64,000 nucleotides of DNA from Lineus longissimus (lineage: Eukaryota; Nemertea; Pilidiophora; Heteronemertea; Lineidae): contig NC_088312.1 of assembly GCF_910592395.1 (NCBI RefSeq), forward strand, positions 17,613,292 to 17,677,291. The letters run 5' to 3'. The notes under the pieces are model-generated. The model had not been told where the DNA came from, did no database searches, and was given only the letters and a program-made list of their open reading frames with translations. The position numbers were made by a program, and so were the translations under genes. Positions 11,093 through 22,718 of the stretch are shown here, piece by piece. Every line of letters begins with the position of its first letter. Positions within the stretch are counted from its first letter, which is position 1.

Positions 11093-12468
11093 TGTTACGA
11101 ATCGCTAGTCTCTCGATGTTACGAATCGCTAGTCCCTCGAAGGGATAAGCGCCCTCGAAATGACCAGGTGTTCTTATAATAGATCTTGCCCCCTTAGTGC
11201 CGTGGCGATACACTAAGTGGCAAACCAACCTCTCTCGTTCCAAACACACAATTAACGCAACGACTTATATAAACATCACAAAATATATTTCAATCGCGAG
11301 TACAATTCAAAAACGAAAATCAGAATGGACCAAATGTGGTCTAACCTTTTTTTTTGAGGCAGGTATCCAAAGTTGTATAAAATATGGTTTGAACTTCACA
11401 AGTGGTATCAACGAGACGATCTCCAAAACTGGCTAGATGGTGCTCATAAAAACTCTAGATGATTCCTGAAACTCTAGATGGTCCTATCAAAACTCTCGGT
11501 GATCCCACAAACTCTGCCTAGATGATCCCAAAAACTCTCTTATCAAACCCTTTCGCGCACACGTGACACCCCCGGAATATCCTAACTCCGCCAATCAGAG
11601 CTAGTGTCCACCATAACGAAGGTGGTCCAGAGCACCACGTGGTTGTTTCCGGTAATTGTAAAATGCGTGTCCGAACACAAGATATTAGGAAAGCTTCTAG
11701 AAAGTTCCAAAATATAATTGACTTGTTTGCGAAAGATCATAATTGACTTCTCACAAACCAATTATCTAAATAATGAGTTGGTGTAACCTTAATAGGCTAT
11801 ACTCAACATGAAGAAAAGGAGGTGACAATTAAAGACGACCTCTGACGCACATCTATCGTAAACAGAGATGCCCAATTGCTCCTAGAAGTGATACTGAGAT
11901 CATATTTATACAATTACCACAACAAATAATAAGTGGCATTGTTCCAGTGATAGGATAGCTAATGAGGTGTCAAAATCACAATAGACATGATCAGCCATCC
12001 AGTAGAGTTGATAATTATGGTATCCAGTGTTGCAGCCTAATTACTAGCGCGTGCATAACCTGGATCTGGACAAGATCAAGAATAAAATATTGCTCCAGGG
12101 TTTGATACTGAGAATCCGAAATCATCTCTAAAATACCGTGGCAACCCACAATTTAATACAATGTAAATTAAATGACCTAAACCTCTTTTAGACGAATTAG
12201 TTGTAACCCTCCAAACATATCGATTCCTAGTGAAATGTCCTCCGTTTGGGCCAGCCAACAAAGGCCACTTCACCCAAGGATTTCACCAGACAAGCCCCAA
12301 TCAGGCATTGAACCTAAGAGATCCCCAAAATGTGTTTATGATCTAAATAATCATGATTAACTAAGAATGTACACTTAACCCTTAAATCATGTGAATACGA
12401 AATGTTTGTCGTGAAATGAATCAACTAAATACCGTTAACAATTTGATACAAATTGGCTAACTGTAACA
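11093..12468. mobile_element. Solo LTR (1376 bp) inside the LINE
   Basis: Begins TGTTACGAATCGCTAG and ends CTGTAACA, giving the TG...CA ends of an LTR, with TGTTAC/GTAACA inverted ends. It is flanked on both sides by AGAC (11089-11092 and 12469-12472), a 4-bp target duplication. LINE coding sequence resumes on each side. It has no internal retrotransposon genes, so LTR-LTR recombination is the simplest origin. Orientation is unknown. Confidence 0.75.
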
Positions 12469-13220
12469 AGACAACGAAGGTCCGCACTGCACTTGTTGCT
12501 GCTGATTTACTGAGCAAAGATCTGATCTTGTTTATACGATAGAGATGGAAATTTGCCGCACGGCATACATTGTTAACATGCGTTTTCATGGACATTTCTC
12601 TGTCAAATGTTTCACCAAGGATCTTGATGGTATCACTCGGCTCAATTTCAGTATCACCAATTTTCAATTTCAGATCAGACACATACTTCTGTAGGTTCTT
12701 TACACATGCAAGGAAAAATTCGGTCTTACTGTCATTCAATTTCAGTTTATTTCTCACCATCCATTCCTTAATTGACTCAACACATAGTGTAAGGCTCGAA
12801 ATAACATTTTGCACCACGGTTGGGTTAGTTGGATCAAAGATAATGTAGAGACCACTGTCATCAGCAAACAGTATATATATGGCAGGAGGAATGATCGGAT
12901 AATGTCGCCAAGAGGACTGTTGTTTGCAGTGAACAAGAGAGGGCCCAGTACAGAACCCTGTGGAACTCCAAAATGTAAGGGAACCTTATCTGATACAGCG
13001 TCTTTCACCATCACCTCTTGTGACCTCCCCGTGAGATAAGATTTGAACCACTGCAATGCTGATCCAATAACCCCTAATCTATTCTCAAGACGTTTGAGGA
13101 GAATTAGGTGGTCCAGTGTGTCAAAAGCAGCAGACAGATCCAGTGCCACAAACAGAACAGCTTTGTTAGAATCCATGGCATGGACAATATCGTTGTGAAC
13201 TTTAAGCAAGGCAGTTTTTG

Positions 13221-13933
13221 CGGCTGTTATAAAACGCGGATTCCGCGGAAATCCTCGGAAAAATCACAAAGCTGCCAGTAAATACGCGCATAATATTTAA
13301 TGATAATTATATTATACAAATAACAACATAAATCATATATCGGAGGCAAGAACTACCAGTTATCTGCACATTTCATCGGTCAGATTTTAATCCTCTAGAG
13401 CGCCATTCATGCCATTCCGATCGACTCTTCCCTCTTTTTTTCTTGGTGTTGATAAACTTTGCATGTTATCTTCGACACCACCGTGGTTCCTTCCCTAACG
13501 GAACACATTACGAGGCTGCTTTCAAGTGTGATTGATGCCCGGATTGATGTACGTTACGGCATATGCCTCCTTCAAATATAAGTCGATGACGAACTGAATT
13601 CTGGTCTACGAAAATTTTTTAGGACAATCTCCTTGCAGCTCGAACCTAACTAACCATATGCGACTGCACATTGGAGTCTATTTTTAGCAATCACAAAAAC
13701 TTACTTCGCGGCCCGTCTAGAGTATAAGTTTATTTCAAACTACAAGGTGCTTGTGATTTACGGCGCATACAGCGCACCATATAACGGGGATTTCCAAAGA
13801 CCTTGTCACCAGGAGTACATCATGCGCACAACAATGCACACTACTAATATGAAAAATTCTCACCTGCGGTTCAGGTAGCCACCCTGTAGCCAAGTTAGAT
13901 TTTTTCCGCGGAATCCGCGTTTTATAACAGCCG
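13221..13933. mobile_element. MITE with ~31-bp TIRs and 9-bp target duplication
   Basis: The left end CGGCTGTTATAAAACGCGGA continues to about 13251 and is matched perfectly by the inverse complement at 13903-13933. It is flanked by CAGTTTTTG at 13212-13220 and 13934-13942. It is 713 bp and non-coding. A 9-bp duplication suggests Mutator-like activity. It interrupts the LINE RT between STKTA and the next segment. Confidence 0.88.
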
Positions 13934-14420
13934 CAGTTTTTGTGCTATGCTTAGCTCGATATGCTGACTGCATTGGATCAAACAACCTGTTTGTGTCAAA
14001 GTGATCTGACAGCCTCTTTGACACAACCTTCTCAACAACTTTTGACATGAAAGGAAGGTTTGATACTGGACGGTAATTTGACGATACCTCATGGTCTAAA
14101 GAGGGTTTCTTCAGAAGCGGGCGCACACGAGCCTTTTTGTAACATTCTGGGAAAGTCCCACTTGACATTGATTCATTGACTACAAGTGTTAAAATCGGAA
14201 GAAGGTCCCCAAGGGTCTTTTTTAGGAGCCATGTGGGGATAGGATCTATTTCGCATGACTTAGTAGCCATGGACGAAATTATCTTTTTCATTTCATCTTC
14301 TGTAGCTGGAGTGAAACAGTCAAGTGGAAGTCCCGAGAATGCTTGTTCAGAAATCTCTGAAGGTTTATTGTACGAAGGGTCAGGTTTAATCATTACATTA
14401 TCAATGATGGTTTTTGTTTA

Positions 14421-14850
14421 GTCTCTTATCATGTCAAAAGGGTGGCACTGTCGTTTCTAAGCAAGGGCAAATCTGCCTAGTTACAAGGGGGCAATACAAA
14501 CAGCTTTCCACTGAAACACAAGATTGCCCCTGAATCCTTGGCAATCATGTGGGAGTATATATGGGCTGTTCATCTGCCCTTAGAGAGTTGTAAGTTTAGG
14601 GTCTCCAGTTGGAGTACGTCTTAGCCTAGTCAAACATTGGATGCGTGTACGATTGTAAGACTTTGCCAATACAAGTGACAGTGGGAATAGCAGAAATCAC
14701 ATTAGGAGAAATGGAGCAAGTCCGCTATCCGTAAGGTGGCAGCACCGTTCACATCGCCAGCCAATCAGAGGCCCGCAATCGCTACCATGGATCCCGCAAC
14801 AACAAGTTTGGAATTGTCACGCACTCGCGGCGTTAATCCCAATTATTGTC
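14421..14850. other. Intron, no gene seen
   Basis: No coding signal or repeat that I recognise. Confidence 0.4.
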
Positions 14851-15345
14851 AAGTAATGTAAAGTGTGCTCCTGTTGCATTTGTGAAGAAGATTCAGTGGG
14901 TTTTTGCCAGATTTGGACTCTGACGAAATTACAACATTCTGAAAATTGACCTCCAAGGAGTAACGACCCCCCCCCCCCCCGGCCAGGCCACACCCCACAC
15001 CCTGCTAACAGGACCACACATTGGAGTAATCAGGCCAGGGTCATACCACATCCATGCACCACCGAATCATCTTCACGAAATTACAACATTCTGAAAATGG
15101 TCTTTCAAGGAATAACGACCCCCCCCCCCCCCCCCCCGGCCAGGCCACACCCGGCCCACACCCTGCTAACAGGACCACACATTGGAGTAATCAGGCCAGG
15201 TCCACACCACACCCATACACAACCGAAACATCCTCAAGGTAATGTAAAGTGTGCTCCTGTTGCATTTTAAGGAAGAAGAATCAATGGGTTTTTCTTGATT
15301 TGGACTCTGACGAAATTACAACATTCTGAAAATAGTCGATTTTGA
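14850..15345. repeat. Repeated segments with poly-C tracts
   Basis: GGACTCTGACGAAATTACAACATTCTGAAAA-type sequence occurs three times (about 14917, 15074, 15302). GTAATGTAAAGTGTGCTCCTG occurs at 14855 and 15239. Two copies of AACGACC followed by a poly-C run (14966-14980, 15118-15137) each lead to GGCCAGGCCACACC and CACCCTGCTAACAGGACCAC. The poly-C runs may be misassembled in length. Confidence 0.75.
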
Positions 15346-16075
15346 GGACCCAATGTTCAACGGTGAAGTTTCTTCAAATACGCTCAAACTTGGTGGAGGT
15401 GCTCTATACGGTATCGCCATCTGCACTTGCTATCGGCAACTAAAATCCATGCAACGCGCGCGAAGTTACAAGCCTTCAAAGTCACTACATTCTCTAATTT
15501 TGCCATTTTTCAAAGCAATTCTAATGCATTTAGGCTTGGAAAATCGGGCAAATTTCACCGTCGATGTGTTCAACTTAAAATTTTCTTCAAATTACTTGAA
15601 ATTTGGCCAGGGGATAGATATATATTATATCCTTCATGTCTGCTATCGGCAACTTGCCCCCAGTTCCCCTGGAAGCCGTGAGATGGCAATACCTACGTGC
15701 TCAATGTATTTTCTATTGACCGGCTGGTCTGCCAATTAGGTCAGATCGGGTCACGTCTGCGCATGCGCGGGGTTGAGTTTATGCTTTTCTCGTAATGAGT
15801 TGTTACCTCCAGAGTGCTCTACCATAATCCCCATAACCCGAATATAACGAGCTAGTCGTCATCGTCACACACTCTAATATTCCACCCAGATACATTTATT
15901 TAGGACACCCTTCTTTATTGTACCACATTGTCAAGTCCACCTATATATCTAGGACACTTTCTTCTGTCCACTTGAATATCTAGGACACAAGAATTAGACA
16001 TCATGGTAAAGTCCACTAAAGTGTTATATAGGATACTCTACTCTATGGTACCATGTTATTTTTGCCTTTGATGCC
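15346..16075. other. Intron, no gene seen
   Basis: The overlapping frames at 15353-15739 and 15427-15681 show no domain. The 15880-16060 part repeats the phrase 'ctatatatctaggacac' two to three times in diverged form. Confidence 0.4.
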
Positions 16076-16118
16076 TTTTTGGCTCACCGTAAGGGGAGTC
16101 TATACGATAGCGCTGTGT

Positions 16119-16164
<46 letters not shown>

Positions 16165-17496
16165 ATCCTAACAGTGGCACGTTTCTTAACTGCTAGGGCT
16201 ATGAACTTGAAACTTTGTACACAGAATGCCCTAGGTCAGCTGACCTCTGACACTGATTTTCGGTCCGATCTGATTCTCTGTTTGGCCACCAGGGGGCCAA
16301 ATGTCGATATCTAAAAAGTGTGATATCTCGCTTATTAGTGACTTGTTTTCGATAAAACTTTTGTTGTAGGTACTCATAGCAAATATACATTTTATATTAT
16401 ACGGGTTTTTAATTTGACCTTGTTTTCAAGGTCACAGAGGTCATATGGCGTAAATTGGCCATTAGAGTGTAAACTATGGCACGTTTCTTAACCAGTAAAG
16501 CTATGAACTTGAAACTTGGTACATATAACCCCCTATATCACATAGCCTCTGGTGCTGAATTTTGGTTTGATCTGATTCTCCACTTTGCCACCAGGGGGCA
16601 AAAAGTGGATATCTAAAAAGTGTGATATCTCGCTTATAAGTGACTTGTTTTCGATAAAATTTTTATGGTAGGTACTCTTAGGAAGAATACATCACATATC
16701 TTACGGGTTTTCAATTTGACCTACTTTTCAAGGTCACAGAGGTCATATGGCGTAAATTGGCCGTTAGAGTGTAAACTATGGCACGTTTCTTAACCAGTAA
16801 AGCTATGAACTTGAAACTTGGTGCATATAACCCCCTACATCAGATAACCTTTGATGCCGAATTTTGGCCTGATCTGATTCTTTATTCGGCCACCAGGGGG
16901 CCATAATGGAAAAAGGAAGAAGTGCAATATCTTGCTTATTTGAGTGAATTTTTTCGATAAAATTTTTATGGCAGGGACTTCTAGCAAGGATACACCACAT
17001 GTCCTATAATTTTTGGATTTGACCTCCTTTTCTAGGTCACAGAGGTCAAATGGCGTAAATTGGCCATTAGAGTGTAACTATGGCACGTTTCTTAACTGCT
17101 GAAGCTATGAACTTGAAAGTTGGTACATGTAACCCCCTACATCAGATAATCTCTGACACCGAATTTTGGCCTGATCTGATTCTTGATTTGGCCACCAGGG
17201 AGTCAAAACTGAAAAAGTAGGACATGCAATATCTCGCTTATTAATGACTTTTTTTCGATGAATTTTTTATTGCAGGGACTCTTAGCAATCACACGATATT
17301 GATCTTGTTGATGTCATAGACAATTATTGGTTGGATCATAAACTTATATATACTGCCCTGTCTTATTACTTGACATCAATACACATCTAAAAAAAGTCTT
17401 CATGCCTGATTGTGTTCACCATATTCACCTCTAAACTAAGCATGATCCTGCCTACTAAAAGATGTATACGGTGAGCACAATGGCCCCTGGCCGTTT
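16076..17496 (+). repeat. AGCTCACC-family repeat with four ~302-bp units
   Basis: Opens TTTTTGGCTCACCGTAAGGGGAGTCTATACG, passes a (GTC)n run, and closes GGTGAGCACAATGGCCCCTG at 17471. Unit starts (GGCACGTTTCTTAAC) are at about 16175, 16479, 16782 and 17085. Each of the first three ends with a TTTGACCT...AAGGTCACAGAGGTCA block before TGGCGTAAATTGGCC. Units two and three are most alike, suggesting local duplication after insertion. Confidence 0.85.
16119..16164 (+). repeat. (GTC)n microsatellite
   Basis: About 15 GTC repeats at a fixed position in the AGCTCACC family, also expanded at 55831. Confidence 0.9.
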
Positions 17497-17905
17497 CATT
17501 GTGGCTATCATTAGCCTTTTCAAGCATATACTGTACCACATGATTTTCATTAAACAAAGGCAAGTGATTGTACATGCTGTAGAATTTGGTACTTTCTCAT
17601 CATCATCATATTTTGGGTAGAATGACTACAAGAGATGAAGTCTGAAAATCTCACAAACTCTGACTCCCCATTAAACTAATTTGTTATTTTGAATTTCTTT
17701 TAACAGGTGTATCATTCAGCCGACTTCATGACTATATTGACCATGACATTCCATCCAATCATATTGTTAGGCTGTTCTTAATTAGTGTATAAGATGCATT
17801 ACTTAACAATTATATTGCAGGTGCTTTAGAAACTTGAAAGCAATGTTTCAGCTACATGTAGTGATCTTGTTACTTTCTCATTAAATGCCTCAGATTGAAC
17901 TTAAT
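17497..17905. other. Intron, no gene seen
   Basis: AT-rich; nothing recognised between the repeat array and the next MITE. Confidence 0.4.
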
Positions 17906-17906
17906 G

Positions 17907-18397
17907 TTGACAAATCGAAATTTGCCTTACAAGCCCAGGAGTAGCTTTGGCAGACTGCACTAGCCCATAAGCAAAAGATACTGGCCGGAGCAGACAACAA
18001 TTCCACGTGATTCAACGCTAATTTATTAATCAGAATCAATCGGGTGGCAATCCAACAGTGAAACATCCCCCATGTAAACACACAATATATTATAGTGTAT
18101 TCGGCGGGAGAGCTAGCATCGGGTGTAAGCACCACCATATACATCCGATTAGAGCCATGAACAGAAGGCATGATTGGGTTTACTGAGCAGGGATCTTTGC
18201 TGGGAATTGAACGATTATCTTGGGGTGAATGGAATGGTGTATTGTGGATTATAACCTACATCTAGAAGTGGTCAGGCTGCCAAGGTAAGGCACTAGTCCG
18301 TTGTATTAGCTGCTCAAAGTTTTTATGCACTTCCCGCTAGCCCAAGTTCAAAAGTGGCTAGTCCCGTGCATCGGACTAGTAAATGTTTTCACCCCTG
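17907..18397 (-). mobile_element. hAT-like MITE, copy 2 (inverted relative to copy 1)
   Basis: Reverse complement of the element at 9159-9702. Shared phrases include 'actgca.tagcccataagcaaaag', 'acctacatctagaagtggtcagg' and 'ggtaaggcactagt'. The right end is TTTTCACCCCTG. The left terminal repeat is eroded, so that edge is approximate. Confidence 0.75.
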
Positions 18398-19790
18398 GTT
18401 AGCATTTGAACCAGATAATCCATTAGACTTGGTCGTGTTCTGTGATGCCTCTCCTAATAAGGCCATAGGTTGCATGGTGTATGGTAAACAAGGCATCAAC
18501 ATAGCCTTACTTGGATCTAAAAACAAGGTAGTATCACAAAAGAAGTCTAGGCCCACAGTACCGCAATTAGAATTGCAAACTCTGATTATTTGGTCGCATT
18601 CACTTGCCACGACATATCAGGGTCAGTACAAAAATATTGACCCCACATATCTCACCGATTCCGAGATAGCTATACAGGTTTCAATCCGACAAATTGCTCA
18701 AACAGTTGTAAAAAACAGGGTTCAGCAAATCAAACGATTGACCAACGTCAATCAATGGTACCACGTGACCACTTCCGACAACTCCGTCGATATTCTGTCT
18801 CTAATTGGTCCCTTGGTCCAGCTTGGTTGAAGCACAGTTCAGACACCTGGCATTTCAGGTCACTCTCCGACCACTCACATGTAACCATGCTGACTGCTAG
18901 CCTGCAGATGGATAACGAGTTCAACATGCCAGGGGCCAGTAATTCCCCCGGGCATCTGGCAAATTATAGACACCAATAAGTTTGGCACTTAGCATAGGCT
19001 ATTAATGGTTACTTCTTAGGTCATGTGCGCATTCAGGGCTAACAGTAAAATATCCGCAGAAGACATTAACAAAGCTGCAAAACTCTGGATTCAGAGCACT
19101 CAGCAGCAAGAAGATGAAGATGTTTTTGACTACTCAGGCTCAGAAAAATCTAACACCTCACCACTTCCAAAATGGCCACCCATTGTAAATCAGTTGGAGC
19201 TCATACTGGCTGGTGATGGTTTGATACGCTATGGGGGAGGGTTCGTCAAGCAAATGTTGAGTTCAATTGGAAGTTTCATAGCCTCCTACCAAGTAGAAAC
19301 TACAGTAGAACCTCTCTTTTCAGGACACCCTAGGGACTGTCAAATGTTGTCCTTAATAGAGAGGTGTCCTGATTATAGAGGTCAAATTGAATGGAAACGA
19401 ACAATTTTGGACCAAAACTAGAGTCCTTAATAGAGAGGTTGTCCTTAATAGAGAGGTGTCCGCTAAGAGAAGTTCCACTGTACCTGACAACGCTGACACA
19501 CATCAGGGACGCACATCAGCGTGTAGAACATTATGGGATTGGCACTACGATGTGTGAATTGCACACTAAATCATGGATCACTAGTATGAGGTATACAGTA
19601 AAAAAGATGCTCAGCCAGTGCGTGGTATGCAAAATAATTGCAAGCCGACCTTACCTCAGAATTTGCATACAACAAGTGGCTCATACCACCGGTAGAGGTA
19701 TAATTATAATACCAATAGATATGTTGTTTTGGCTGGCTGTAATTCCGGAATGTCGGGAATTAGTCAAGCAAGTCAGTTGAACAAGGGATC
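18398..19790 (+). pseudogene. BEL/Pao retrotransposon fragment (RNase H to integrase Zn domain)
   Basis: The frame at 18398-18830 reads NPLDLVVFCDASPNKAIGCM, SRPTVPQLELQTLIIW, LTDSEIAIQVSIRQI and NRVQQIKRLTNVNQWYHV, the order of the BEL/Pao RNase H domain (DAS, xLEL, TDS) and its C-terminal NRVxxI...W.HV signature. After frameshifts, 19485-19680 gives IRDAHQRVEHYGIGTTMCEL then SQCVVCK, the HHCC zinc motif of the integrase. RT lies upstream of the preserved part and is missing; the integrase core and LTRs are absent too. The fragment is split by a MITE at 19303. Confidence 0.75.
19303..19480. mobile_element. Tc1/mariner-type MITE, 178 bp
   Basis: Ends CAGTAGAACCTCTCT and AGAGAAGTTCCACTG form imperfect inverted repeats and are bracketed by TA on each side (19301-19302, 19481-19482). 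The interior holds GTCCTTAATAGAGAGGTGTCC repeated. It is inserted in the BEL/Pao integrase region. Confidence 0.85.
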
Positions 19791-20129
<339 letters not shown>

Positions 20130-20264
20130 TAACATTTAGTACCCTTGTCACCTTCGCATGCCCCACCCTGACCCTGTCTCAGAAAACCAAGAAAACCCCC
20201 CAAAAAATTTGAATTGTTCAGCTGAATTGGGAAAATATCCTGTCCCAGTATTCTGGCTTTTTAA

Positions 20265-20566
20265 CACGTTCGCCGGCAAGCCCCGGATATACTCGAAAGC
20301 TGGTTCCTGCTCCATTGCCAAGGCACGAGTATATTCGGAGCAGTCTATGCATTATTCCATGTATTTCAAATGACTGGCAAGGGTGAATACGCTTCCGTTC
20401 CGTAAAGCGTTATGGGATATACGTTTATTTCAATGTGTTTATTATGCACTAGGTGTGCTCTAGGCTCACGGCCAACACTCATGGTGTGGCAGTGGAGCAA
20501 AACGCAAAACCTGGCAAACATGGCAAATGGTGGTGCGCTCAAAAAAATGTGGCGGCAGTGAATGTG
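20265..20566. mobile_element. piggyBac-type MITE, 302 bp
   Basis: TTAA at 20261-20264 and 20567-20570. Ends CACGTTCGCCGGC and GGCAGTGAATGTG are imperfect inverted repeats. No coding capacity. TTAA duplication is diagnostic of piggyBac-mediated insertion. Confidence 0.82.
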
Positions 20567-20570
20567 TTAA

Positions 20571-21150
20571 ATCTAGAACTAGGGACAGAACACTTTTATC
20601 AAAGTTCCTTATTTATGCAAAATTATTTTACTCAAAGTCATGTCAGGATTTTAATTACGGGCCAGAAAATCAAAAGTTTTCCTTCCCATCTGAAAAAAAC
20701 AACCCTTGCACCATGTGCAGTACATGTCCTGAACACAGCCACCAAAAAACAACACTCATTCCATCATGTTCCTCGGTCAACATACTGGAGGACGTTGGTC
20801 TGTAACAATTAGAAAGACGGAGCATTTCTGAGAAGAGAGTGTTAGAGGCACAAACAATCACCAGTTTTACATTGTCATGAACTATAGTAGGATGACCAGG
20901 CATAGCCATTTTATTGACCTGGCATCAAATTAGTGCATCGATATATTGACCAAAGTAAAATTTTGCCTTGCTTTGACAAAGTTACTCAAGAATATCAACT
21001 GTTACGAATTGGTCCTTAACTTGAATGTGGTTGTCTTCTTCATTTCTCCTATTGTGGTTGTTCATATAGCCATGGTTTTTAGCAATTGATTGTACCGGGT
21101 GACCCCAAAAAATGCAATCTATGAAAATGTTTAAACTTTTCATAATTACT
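20571..21150. other. Intron, no gene seen
   Basis: Overlapping frames in both orientations around 20527-20909 show no domain or codon bias. Confidence 0.4.
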
Positions 21151-21984
21151 GAAGTTTCAGCTCCAGATTTGGTGCATTATTATCTCGACCAATGTCGTCG
21201 CACTACACAATGCGGACATGATGACGCACAGGACAATCAAACGGTAACTATGCAAGTCTGACACCCTGTCATTCAGAACGATATTATCAGCGGACTGAGG
21301 CAAACCATCACGTATTGACCATTTTCTTTTCAAACCTTTACTGCCAGGACAGACATTCAACCCGACGCTTACCTCGTAAGATGGACCACTCCCTCACCCT
21401 CACAAGACGGAGGCACAACTCCGCCAGCATCCGTTTCCCCCACATCTCGTGGGGCAGCAAATGGGTCCGAACACACACAGAGAGACATCGCACCTGGACC
21501 GTCCTTGGATAACAACCCCATTGACGTTCTGAGGGAATACCAGAATACAGCTTGCAAGCGACAGACTTCTACACCCCATCATCAAGCGCCACGCACCTGG
21601 TACGGCCACAAATGTCGGATCATACGATCAGCGAAAGCCAAGCCACGCACCTAATCCCACCACAGGATTTTCGTAGAGGGACTGCCTGGATAGTCACCAA
21701 ATATTTTCAAGCTGGTCCTTCAGCACAGGCCCCGAATGGTTCCAAGGGAACGACCAGCAAGCAGGAAGGCACAGCCAACCTGCATGAGATTACAGCATCC
21801 AATGGACCACAACAGAGAGGCGCCAGGCCCGCCTCACTCATAAGACGCCGCCCCAGCCCAACACTCTCTCAGCCAGGGAGGGGCTCTTATCAAGGCCTTC
21901 AGAAAATAAATTCGAGTAACAAGCTCCAATTTAACTTAAAACAATAAATGAAATAAATAACATTGGTCACCAACAGACCCAGAA

Positions 21985-22398
21985 GTGTTATATGGAGTAT
22001 ATTATCATACTTTGGAACAAAAGTTAAATCTGCCCTCCAAGTGGAACCAACTAGGACCCCCCCCCCCCCCCATCTCCCCTGATTTGGAGGCCTTCAATCA
22101 CACAAATGAATTCCAGTTTGATCAAATACCAGTCCGAGCTCCTCATTCTTCAAGTACTCAAACTTTGGAAGTTGTCCCAAATTGTCATCAAACTAGCTGA
22201 AAAGGGCTCAGCCATTGTCATCATGAATAAAACCGACTATATTGTGGAGGAAGTGCATCAACTCACAAACATGACACACTACCACCCCATCCTGGAGGAA
22301 CTAACCCCCTCTATGCCACTCAGGTCACATTCCGACATGAGAAACACATGAGAAATCACAGAAAAGATGTATGTCTATCTTAATCCCTGCAAGCCTAG
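21985..22398 (+). pseudogene. Penelope-like element RT, 5' part
   Basis: Two overlapping frames give LNLPSKWNQLGPPPPPISPD and then VIKLAEKGSAIVIMNKTDYI and VHQLTNMTHYHPI, matching the start of the Penelope-like RT region (ADKG.AVV.M...DY...RQL). A frameshift separates the two parts. The reading reaches NPCKP at 22398, where the Gypsy element is inserted, and resumes at 27962 with RTPQFYLLP. The 21150-21985 stretch upstream may be more of the element but shows no motif I can name. Confidence 0.75.
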
Positions 22399-22649
22399 CG
22401 CCAGTATGGACAAGGTATCTCACCACACAACACAACCGACGAAGAAGGTAACACGAAAGTAACTTTTAATACAACTAAAGATAACACGACTTACTTCTAC
22501 AGTGGTACAATATAAACTAACTTTACAGTACAATAATGTATACTACACAAACGTTAACAATAATAGGCAAACGAGTGTGACTGTATATACATACAACTAA
22601 TCCCTAGGTGACAGCTTACTACAACATTGGCTTACTATGACCACTGGCG
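22399..22649 (-). mobile_element. 3' LTR of Gypsy element 2
   Basis: 251 bp, matching 27698-27961 with scattered changes and a ~13-bp length difference near its right end. Its ends are CGCCAGT...ACTGGCG where the other LTR has TGCCAGT...ACTGGCA. Confidence 0.88.
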
Positions 22650-22718
22650 CAACTTCTTCTTTTTCTGATAGTCCAATATCACGGGTCCAATTAAATACTA
22701 ATAAGAGTTAATTAAAAC

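Larger units (their letters stand above)
10443..14420 (-). mobile_element. CR1/L2-type LINE interrupted by two insertions
   Basis: A single - strand LINE read in order from 14393 to 10460. The RT N-terminus at 13943-14393 has PIPTWLLKKTLGDLLPILTL, KKARVRPLLKKPSLD and SNYRPVSNLPFMSKVVEKV. The central RT at 12754-13211 has LDLSAAFDTLDHLILLKRLE and VPQGSVLGPLLF. The thumb at 12473-12817 has SKTEFFL and LGETFDREMSM. The C-terminus at 10640-11089 has RLDNANSLLYNISEANVRKL, HITPVMCALHWLPLKARLEY and GPKLWNELPNSVR. Pieces rejoin cleanly when the solo LTR (11093-12468) and the MITE (13221-13933) are skipped. The YADD region is frameshifted. The tail is (ATT)n at 10461-10482. Not functional. Confidence 0.88.

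Noticed and set aside
15353-15739. 128-codon + frame
   Set aside because: Overlapped by another frame of similar length, no domain, lies beside duplicated segments.
16076-17496. CRISPR-like array
   Set aside because: Units are ~300 bp with full-length similarity and belong to a dispersed intron repeat; no short identical repeats with unique spacers.
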